Position numbers and translations under genes: made by a program
DNA from: Candidatus Altimarinota bacterium
GTDB taxonomy: Bacteria > Patescibacteria > JAEDAM01 > BD1-5 > UBA2023
Assembly: GCA_018457335.1 (NCBI GenBank)
Contig: JAGYHI010000041.1
Span: 1-6,939 of the forward strand
Direction: 5' to 3'
DNA length: 6,939 nucleotides
Notes under the pieces: model-generated
The model's input: the letters and a program-made list of their open reading frames with translations, nothing else
Told to the model about the DNA's origin: nothing
Databases searched by the model: none
In this document: positions 1 to 5,839 of the stretch, piece by piece
Numbering within the stretch: position 1 is the first letter of the stretch
How the letters are laid out: the number at the start of each line of letters is the position of its first letter

Positions 1-17
1 TTTAAAAAATAGACCGA

Positions 18-50
18 CGCACGAATTTTTTTATTTCGTGTGTTTTTATT
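18..50 (+). terminator. Possible hairpin terminator or leader hairpin before the acetyltransferase
   Basis: An 8-bp stem (18-25 with 35-42, one G-T pair, 9-base T-rich loop) is followed directly by a T-rich run up to the next start codon. This resembles an intrinsic terminator for a gene left of the window. It sits only 13 bases from the acetyltransferase ATG, so it could instead be a leader hairpin of that gene. The stem is short and the loop large, so support is weak. Confidence 0.3.
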
Positions 51-54
51 TTTT
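43..54 (+). promoter_or_regulatory. T-rich leader in place of a Shine-Dalgarno site
   Basis: Five T, one A and six T lie directly against the ATG at 55. No purine-rich Shine-Dalgarno sequence is visible. Nearly the same string precedes the ATGs at 623 and 2759, which suggests a shared start signal. Whether it acts in translation or is part of a promoter for a very short leader cannot be told from sequence. Confidence 0.4.
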
Positions 55-573
55 ATGATTAAACTCGTTTTACCAGATGCTTCTCATAAAGAAGATTATC
101 TTGCCTGCATACAAGAGTGGAGAGAAATAGAAAATCTTGATAAAATCAGTCCTTGAAAATTTGTAAGTCCTGATACTTATGAAGAATTACTAGCCTCGAA
201 TACTGGTGAGAAAATAAATTTGGATAAATGATATACCACACCGTCTACTTTATTTTTCGTTTATAGTGATAATAGTGAACTTATCTGAGCTATTGATATT
301 CGTCATAATCTTGATAATACTTTTCTAAAAGAATTTTGATGACATATCTGATACGGCGTCGCACCAAAATATCGTAGAAACTGATACGCAACTAAAATGC
401 TAGAAAAATGACTCGAAGAAGCGAAAAAACTTTGAATTGAGAAAGTACTTGTATGCTGCTATGATGGCAACATTGCCTCACAAAAGGTGATAGAAAAAAA
501 TGGTGGAGAATTTGAAAGATTTGCTAATTTAGATTGAAAAAAACTTCGTAGATACTGGATAGAAAATACCTAA
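55..573 (+). CDS. GNAT-family N-acetyltransferase (COG3981-like), UGA read as Gly
   Basis: This is a predicted acetyl-CoA-dependent N-acetyltransferase of 172 residues; its substrate is unknown. It exists only if TGA encodes glycine: ten in-frame TGAs begin at 154, 229, 286, 337, 340, 349, 382, 409, 433 and 535. With that reading the protein is a continuous GNAT fold. It has an N-terminal segment with EYLxxI-EW character, a beta strand with LIGAIDIRH (77-85), the GGHIGYGV strand (95-102), the acetyl-CoA pyrophosphate loop RRNGYA (107-112) and the late NIASQKVIEKNGG helix-turn. This pattern matches the COG3981 predicted acetyltransferases as I know them. Ten of its 15 glycines are UGA, far more than in the neighbouring aspS. 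The ATG follows a T-rich leader, and the stop is TAA. It lies 49 bases upstream of aspS on the same strand, so the two may be co-transcribed, but nothing shows a functional link. Confidence 0.9.
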
Positions 574-610
574 TACAAATATTCGCAATAAATAATTTTT
601 ACTTTTTTAC

Positions 611-622
611 TTTTAATTTTTT
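611..622 (+). promoter_or_regulatory. T-rich leader directly before aspS
   Basis: Four T, two A and six T abut the ATG at 623, almost the same as the leaders at 43-54 and 2748-2758. No Shine-Dalgarno sequence is present in the preceding 20 bases. It supports the ATG at 623 as the start over the next in-frame Met or alternative starts. Confidence 0.4.
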
Positions 623-2404
623 ATGTTACGAACACATACAGCCGGTGAACTTACCGCTAAAAATATTTGAGAGACCGTCACTTTGACTGGTTGGGTTGCA
701 AACCGTCGAGATCACGGAGGGCTTATTTTTATTGATTTGCGCGATCGATATGGAATTACTCAAACCGTTTTTGATCCAAGTGAAAATAAAGATTCTTGGG
801 AAGTGGCTGACACTTTCCGATCAGAATATGTTGTTCAACTAACCGGAAAAGTCCGAAATCGTCCAGAAGGACAAACGAATGAAAATCTTGTGACCGGAGA
901 AATCGAAGTACTTATTGATAATGCAAAAATTCTCAGTAAATCAGAAGTACCACCTTTTGAGGTTTCTGAGCACAGTGATGCAAATGAAGATATTCGACTT
1001 AAATATCGATATCTTGATTTGCGACGAAAAAATACTTTTGATAAAATTGCTTTCCGATCAAAGATGAATACTTTCACTCGAAACTGGTTTGTGGAAAATG
1101 ATTTTCTTGAAGTACAAACACCACTTTTTACCGCATCTTCACCAGAAGGGGCACGAGACTATCTGATTCCTTCACGAATCCATCATGGAAAATTTTATGC
1201 ATTGCCACAGGCACCACAGCAATATAAACAGCTCCTTATGGTCGGGGGAGTAGATAAGTACTTTCAGATTGCGCCGTGTTTTCGGGATGAGGATCCACGG
1301 GCTGACCGACACTCTTGCGAGTTTTATCAGATTGATTGTGAGATGAGTTTTGTGGAGCAAGATGATGTATTTGAGGTTGCAGAAAAATTCTCAAAAGACC
1401 TTATTGCAAATTTAAGCGATAAAAAAATTGTACACCTTGATGGAGAAAAATTCAAAAGATTGACCCATAAAGAGGCAATGAATTTGTACGGATCTGACAA
1501 ACCAGACATTCGATTTGATATGCATTTTGAGGATTTTACAGAAACTTTTAAAGATTCTGAGTTTTCACTTTTTGCGAATACAGTCGCACAGGGTGGAGTC
1601 ATAAAAGCGATGAAACTCGAAGGAGTTGAAATCTCTCGAAAACAAATCGATGAACTCACAGAAGTGGCTCGAAGTCTCGGTGCTGGTGGGCTTGCTTATA
1701 TCATTTATGATGAAAATGGTCCTCGTTCTCCAATTTTGAAATTTTTTAATGAAAAAGAACTTGATGCTTTAATGCAAAAACTTGCACCAAAAAAGTGAGA
1801 TGTGATTTTCTTTGGGGCTGGTGACGAGAAGACAACTTGTAAAGTGCTTGGAGGAGTGCGTGTCGAATGTCGAGATAAATTTGATCTTGTCGATTCAAAT
1901 GAAATTGCTTTCTGCTGGGTGACAGATTTTCCAATGTACGAACTCAAAGATGATGGTACTTATGACTTTGAACACAATCCTTTCTCAATGCCTCATGGTG
2001 GAGCAGAGGCCTTCGAGGGTGATGTCGACCCACTCGAAATCTATGGAGCGCAGTATGACTTGGCATGTAATGGCTACGAAATCCTTTCTGGGTCAATTCG
2101 AAATCACGATATTAAAGCACTTGTCAAGGCTTTTGAGATCGTCGGAAAAGGAGAAGAGGAAGTCAAAGAAAAATTTGGAGCGATGTATACAGCCTTTAAA
2201 TATGGGGTACCTCCACACGGAGGGTTTGCCTTTGGGTTTGATCGACTTCTTATGATTTTGCGAGACGAGACGAATATCCGAGAAATTTACGCCTTCCCAA
2301 AATCTGGAAAAGCCGAAGATGTCATGATGAATGCACCGACAAATGTCGACGAAATACAACTTCGTGAACTTCATATCAAAATCCGAGAAACGAATAATAA
2401 ATAG
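623..2404 (+). CDS. aspS: Aspartate--tRNA ligase (AspRS), UGA read as Gly
   Basis: AspRS is a class II synthetase that activates aspartate with ATP and charges tRNA(Asp) in the cytoplasm. At 593 residues it matches the usual bacterial length. The order is an N-terminal OB anticodon-binding domain (GWVANRRDHGG, then IDLRDRYG), the PEGARDYLIPSR segment and LPQAPQQYKQLLM, class II motif 2 (FRDEDPRADRHSCEF, 220-234), a bacterial insertion domain (about 285-430), and motif 3 with GFDR at 538-541. Two in-frame TGAs become Gly16 and Gly392; the latter is the Gly of the conserved GD-x-IFFGA stretch. Only 2 of about 42 glycines use UGA. His31 in RRDHGG matches the residue linked to non-discriminating AspRS, so this enzyme may also charge tRNA(Asn); that is an inference. 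Motif 2 has one more residue between Arg229 and Glu233 than E. coli, as in alphaproteobacterial enzymes. The stop is TAG, followed by a terminator. Confidence 0.97.
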
Positions 2405-2427
2405 TTATTGCAAAAATTTGAAATAAG

Positions 2428-2462
2428 AAAATTCCCTTACTTATGAGAGTAGGGGAATTTTT
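2428..2462 (+). terminator. Intrinsic terminator of aspS
   Basis: A 15-bp stem (2428-2442 with 2447-2461, including two G-T pairs) closes on a four-base ATGA loop. Its 3' arm ends in five T. It begins 24 bases after the aspS stop codon, so it should end the transcript containing aspS and separate it from the zinc-ribbon block. Confidence 0.85.
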
Positions 2463-2472
2463 CAAAATGGAC

Positions 2473-2505
2473 TTGTTTTTTTTTTTTTTTTTTTTTGAAT
2501 AGAAT
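2473..2505 (+). promoter_or_regulatory. Weak candidate promoter for the zinc-ribbon pair
   Basis: A TTGTTT hexamer (2473-2478) and a TAGAAT hexamer (2500-2505) flank a T run with a 21-base spacer, longer than the optimal 16-18. A promoter must lie between the aspS terminator and the ATG at 2530 if the pair is transcribed independently, and this is the best candidate. If it is real, changes in T-run length would move the two hexamers relative to each other. Confidence 0.25.
2476..2496 (+). repeat. Homopolymer of 21 T
   Basis: An uninterrupted run of 21 T lies between the aspS terminator and the first zinc-ribbon gene, ending 33 bases before its ATG. It is not directly attached to the terminator stem, since 13 bases of other sequence intervene. 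Such tracts slip easily during replication, and the exact length in an assembly may be unreliable. Confidence 0.95.
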
Positions 2506-2529
2506 ATTTTTGTATTTTAATTTAAAAAT

Positions 2530-2742
2530 ATGAAAAATTGTCCACATTGTGATAAAGAGATTCAAGATGCTGCGAAAAAATGTAAGCATTGTAAAAAGGT
2601 TGCAGTAAAGTCAGTAGAGGTAATTTTTAAAGAAACATTATACTATATAATAGTACGTATAGTAGTATGAACTGGAGTATTATCCGTTATTTGGTTAGGG
2701 TTATTGTGAATAGCTTATATTTTTGGTTGGATTTTTATTTAA
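2530..2742 (+). CDS. Small zinc-ribbon membrane protein, 70 residues
   Basis: Function is unknown. The N-terminus is a single zinc-ribbon-like motif with Cys4, Cys7, Cys18 and Cys21 (CPHC, ten residues, CKHC), expected to bind one zinc ion. After a short basic linker, a hydrophobic region from about residue 38 to the end (IIVRIVVG... then IWLGLLGIAYIFGWIFI) should form one or two membrane segments. Two in-frame TGAs (2668 and 2707) encode glycines within it. The ribbon is very similar to the first ribbon of the following protein (MKNCPHC versus MKKCPYC; the second pair is CKHC in both), which indicates a tandem duplication. The stop is TAA, and the next ATG is 16 bases on, so the two genes are probably one operon. 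I chose the only ATG that keeps the complete ribbon. It could be a truncated relative of its neighbour, but it has its own stop and spacing. Confidence 0.75.
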
Positions 2743-2747
2743 AATAA

Positions 2748-2758
2748 TTTTATTTTTT
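2748..2758 (+). promoter_or_regulatory. T-rich leader before the four-ribbon gene
   Basis: Four T, one A and six T abut the ATG at 2759, almost identical to the strings before the ATGs at 55 and 623. This favours 2759 as the start over an in-frame TTG at 2723, which would overlap the previous gene and add a hydrophobic tail before the ribbon. Confidence 0.4.
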
Positions 2759-3487
2759 ATGAAAAAGTGTCCATATTGCACACAAGAAATTCAAAATGCA
2801 GCAAGCAAATGTAAACATTGTAAAAGAGATATTGAGATGAAAATTTGCTCTGAATGTGCTGAGAAAATTTTAAAATCCGCAAAAATTTGCCCTGAATGTG
2901 ATTCGGTAATTGAACAAAAAATCTTATGTCCATTTTGCATAGAGGAAACATTTGAAAATTCTAACAACTGTCCGCATTGTAATTCTTTTCTTCAAAAATC
3001 AATTTCATGTCCGGAATGTGCTGAAAAAATTTTTGGAAATTCTGAAAATTGTCCATATTGTGATTCAGAGGTTAAAAGATTAGAAATAAATAACACTTCT
3101 CATAATTACAATATTGAAGTCTGAAAAAGAAGAGAAGGATTATTTGCAAGAGTAAAAAATAATAATCGGATTGGGAGGTTAGATTGTTTTCTGGCTAGTT
3201 TTATGTGGGGAATTCTGAGTTTATGTATAGCTTTTCTTCTTACTTTTATATTTTTCCCGAGAATTTCAACTCATGATGCAGGTGATACTATTTGAATTTT
3301 AACATTTCTTATAAATATTTATCCGAATATTTATCTTCTAAGAAAGAGGTTTCATGATTTAAATTATTCTGGTTGGATGTACTTGTTTACTTTTATTCCA
3401 ATTGTAAATATTATTCTTGGGCTTATCTTGCTTTTTGGAAAAGGTACTGACTGAGAAAATCAGTATTGACCAGATCCACTGAGATAA
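2759..3487 (+). CDS. Four zinc ribbons fused to a DUF805 membrane domain
   Basis: This 242-residue protein has unknown function. Residues 1-101 hold four consecutive ribbons with the same CxxC, ten residues, CxxC spacing: Cys 4/7/18/21, 30/33/44/47, 57/60/71/74 and 84/87/98/101. The repeat step is 26-27 residues. After a polar linker (102-140), a DUF805-type membrane domain follows. It has hydrophobic segments at about 143-166, 179-194 and 206-227, the RFHDLNYSGW signature (197-206), and the C-terminal GTDGENQYGPDP signature (229-240). Four in-frame TGAs (3122, 3293, 3452, 3467) encode Gly122, 179, 232 and 237; the last two are conserved DUF805 glycines, so the membrane half disappears under the standard code. 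The likely topology is a membrane anchor with a cytoplasmic zinc-binding head, by inference. It forms a probable operon with the small paralogue upstream. The stop is TAA. Ribbon arrays often mediate nucleic-acid or protein contacts, but nothing here identifies a partner. Confidence 0.88.
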
Positions 3488-3507
3488 GTATTTTTTTAAA
3501 AAATCTT

Positions 3508-3535
3508 TTGACAAAATAATTAGCACGTATATAAT
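3508..3535 (+). promoter_or_regulatory. Consensus sigma-70-type promoter of clpB
   Basis: TTGACA at 3508-3513 and TATAAT at 3530-3535 are both perfect consensus hexamers with a 16-base spacer. Transcription would begin near 3542, leaving a leader of about 140 bases before the clpB ATG at 3685. The -10 box lies inside the CIRCE operator, so promoter access and repressor binding should exclude each other. Confidence 0.88.
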
Positions 3536-3546
3536 AAGAGTGCTAA
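3520..3546 (+). promoter_or_regulatory. CIRCE operator (predicted HrcA binding site)
   Basis: The CIRCE consensus is TTAGCACTC, nine bases, GAGTGCTAA. Here the left arm is TTAGCACGT (7 of 9 match), the spacer is exactly nine bases (3529-3537), and the right arm GAGTGCTAA (3538-3546) is perfect. The palindrome extends outward as ATAATTAGCAC (3516-3526) against GTGCTAATTAT (3540-3550), 11 bp per arm. It overlaps the -10 box, the classic arrangement for HrcA repression relieved by heat or unfolded protein. HrcA itself is not in this window. Confidence 0.88.
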
Positions 3547-3584
3547 TTATTTTTTGTATTCAAGAATTTAATAAAAATGAAGAG

Positions 3585-3605
3585 ATCCTGAAACAAGTTC
3601 AGGAT
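3585..3605 (+). repeat. Palindromic hairpin in the clpB leader, possible dispersed repeat
   Basis: ATCCTGAA (3585-3592) and TTCAGGAT (3598-3605) form a perfect 8-bp stem with a five-base ACAAG loop. No T run follows, so it is not an ordinary terminator. The wider string, from GAGATCCTGAA to TTCAGGATGACAG, looks like short palindromic repeats that I recall as dispersed in many bacterial genomes. I cannot confirm copy number from one window. Being downstream of the promoter, it would be transcribed into the clpB leader. Confidence 0.55.
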
Positions 3606-3684
3606 GACAGAAAAGGTTTTTTATCAGAAAGAATATAAATGCAAAAATTAGCAATAAATTTATTTCTTAACTTTTTTGAAAAGT

Positions 3685-5793
3685 ATGCAAGGACACTTTG
3701 AAGAAACGGACAATAGAAGTCCACTTGAAAAATTTACCATCAATCTAACAAAAGAAGCCAAAAAATGAGATATTGATCCGATTATTGGGCGAGAAGATGA
3801 AATCTACCGTACCATTCAAATCCTTTCTCGGCGATCAAAAAATAATCCTGTTCTCGTTGGTGATCCAGGAGTTGGAAAGACAGCAATTGTTGAGGGAATT
3901 GCTCAGAAGATTGTTGCACGAGAAGTACCGGAGATGTTGTTTGACAAAGAAATTTGTACGCTTGATTTGACTCGATTGATTGCTGGTGCGAAGTATCGCG
4001 GTGAATTTGAGGAGCGACTTAAAGGTGTGATTGACGAAGTCGAAAAAAGCGATGGGAAAATTATTCTTTTTATTGATGAACTTCATACGATTGTCGGTGC
4101 TGGAGCGACTGAGGGAAGTAGCGATGCAGGAAATCTTCTCAAACCATCACTCGCTCGCGGAAAAATAAAAGTCATCGGAGCAACGACGCTTATGGAGTAC
4201 CGAAAATACATAGAAAAAGATGGGGCGCTTGAACGACGGTTTCAGCCAGTAAATGTCGATGAGCCGACTCGTGATGATGCGCTTGCAATTCTTCGCGGAC
4301 TCAAAGAGCGCTATGAAACTTTTCATAATATTCGTATTAGTGATGATGCGATTGTGAGTGCGGTGGATTTTTCGATCCGGTATATTGGTGACCGAAAACT
4401 CCCTGATAAAGCCATAGATCTCCTCGATGAGGCTTCTTCTCTTGTGAAAATGCGTACGCATTCAAGACCGGTAAGTATAGATAAACTCGAAAAAGAAATC
4501 CGATCACTTGAAATCGAAAGGCAGGCGATAAAAAACGAAAAAGAGAAGAAAAATCGTCTTGAAGAACTTGAAAAAGATCTTAATGCGAAAAAATGCAAAT
4601 ATGAGGAAATGGAAAAAGAATGGAAAGAAAGCAAACAAAAACGCGATGAAATCCAAAAACTTCGTGATGAAATCACAACGCTTGATCAAAAAGCAAGTGA
4701 TTTGGAAATGTCCGGAAAGTATCAAGAAGTTGCAAAAATTCGCTATAAGGAGATTCCAGAAAAAACAGCAATTCTTGAAAGCATTGAAAAAGAAAGTACC
4801 TTAAATCAAACCGTACAAAGTGATGATATCGCGAACATCATCGGTAAATGGACAGGAATCCCAGTTGGGAAACTTCTCAAATCAGAAACGAATATTTATA
4901 ATAATTTGGAAACATTTTTGCATGAAAAAGTCATCGGGCAAAATGAGGCGATTGAAAAAATCTCTGACGCGCTTCGACGCAATAAAGCAGGATTAGGTGA
5001 TCCGAATCGTCCGATTGGTTCGTTTCTATTTCTTGGGCCAACTGGGGTCGGGAAAACAGAAACAGCAAAAGCCCTTTGTGAAATCCTTTGGAATAATCCG
5101 AACGCATACGTGCGACTCGACATGAGTGAGTATATGGAATCTCACAGTGTGTCTCGCTTGATTGGTTCGCCTCCTGGATATATCGGACATGATGATGGTG
5201 GACAACTCACAGAAGCCGTGCGTCGAAATCCATATTCGGTTGTATTGCTCGATGAAGTGGAAAAAGCGCACCCAGATATTTGGAATATTTTCTTACAGAT
5301 TTTTGATGAAGGACAGGTGACTGATAGTAAGTGACGCGTCGTAAATATGAAAAATACTATCATCATTATGACTTCAAATCTTGGAAGTGATATTATTGCG
5401 AATATTAGCAATAATGAAGAAAGAGAACAAAAACTCCGTCAAGAACTCAAAAAATATTTTAGAATTGAGTTTTTAAATCGGATTGATGATATTGTGGTAT
5501 ATCAAAGTTTGACCGAAACTGAAATCCAAAAAATTGCACATCTTGCGCTCTGATCTGTTAAAAAACGCTTGCAAGAAAAAAATATTTCTCTTGAATGGAA
5601 TAGTGATCTGGAAAAGAAAATTGCTGAGATTGGCTACGATACTGAACTCGGTGCAAGGCCACTAAAAAGAATTATTCGTGAATATATTATCAATCCACTT
5701 TCGGAAAAAATTCTCAAATGAGAAATTGAAGAATGAGAAAATTTGCAAATAGAATTTGGAGAAAAGAGGGAATTGGTAGTGGAGAAGAGATAA
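3685..5793 (+). CDS. clpB: ClpB disaggregase lacking the N-terminal domain, UGA read as Gly
   Basis: ClpB is a hexameric AAA+ ATPase that threads aggregated proteins through its pore, usually with DnaK. The 702 residues cover nucleotide-binding domain 1 (Walker A GDPGVGKT 59-66, pore loop KYRG 103-106, Walker B with Asp131-Glu132, GALERRF), a coiled-coil middle domain (about 265-370, including KYEEMEKEW and a KIRYKEIPE stretch) and domain 2 (Walker A GPTGVGKT 451-458, pore Tyr499 in GYIG, Walker B with Asp523-Glu524, sensor-2 GARPLKR). Five TGAs (3766, 5332, 5551, 5719, 5734) encode glycines; the one at 5332 is the Gly of the conserved GR-x-V stretch. The long middle domain and absence of an obvious IGF/IGL loop favour ClpB over ClpC. 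The usual N domain of about 145 residues is missing. In-frame stops at 3649 and 3655 rule out an upstream extension. It is predicted to be heat-inducible through CIRCE. The stop is TAA. Confidence 0.94.
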
Positions 5794-5797
5794 TATT

Positions 5798-5830
5798 AAA
5801 AATACCTTTCAAATTTGAAAGGTATTTTTT
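5798..5830. terminator. Bidirectional terminator between clpB and trhP
   Basis: A 13-bp perfect stem (5798-5810 with 5817-5829) closes on a six-base AAATTT loop. It has A on the left and T on the right, so each strand reads out into a T run. It begins 4 bases after the clpB stop and ends 10 bases from the stop of the convergent gene, and so serves both. Confidence 0.9.
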
Positions 5831-5839
5831 GTGTACAGA

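Noticed and set aside
2723..2758. TTG start giving an N-terminal hydrophobic extension to the four-ribbon protein
   Set aside because: It would overlap the preceding gene, while the ATG at 2759 has the T-rich leader and puts the first cysteine at position 4, as in the paralogue.
3491..3503. T7A6 stretch after the DUF805 gene as a terminator
   Set aside because: It is a pure A/T palindrome without GC pairs or a proper T tail, and it leads straight into the clpB -35 box.
3577..3651. A 24-residue ORF across the leader palindrome
   Set aside because: It exists only because TGA is read through, and its coding sequence is mostly the palindrome itself.
3639..3716. A 25-residue ORF starting at the ATG at 3639 and overlapping the clpB start in another frame, as a possible leader peptide
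   Set aside because: It has no ribosome-binding feature and no recognisable sequence, and such short ORFs are expected by chance when TGA is not a stop.
3934..5334. ClpB as a shortened gene starting at an internal ATG, split from a separate downstream fragment (pseudogene reading)
   Set aside because: The frame is continuous across every TGA and the TGAs sit on conserved glycines, so recoding explains it better than decay.
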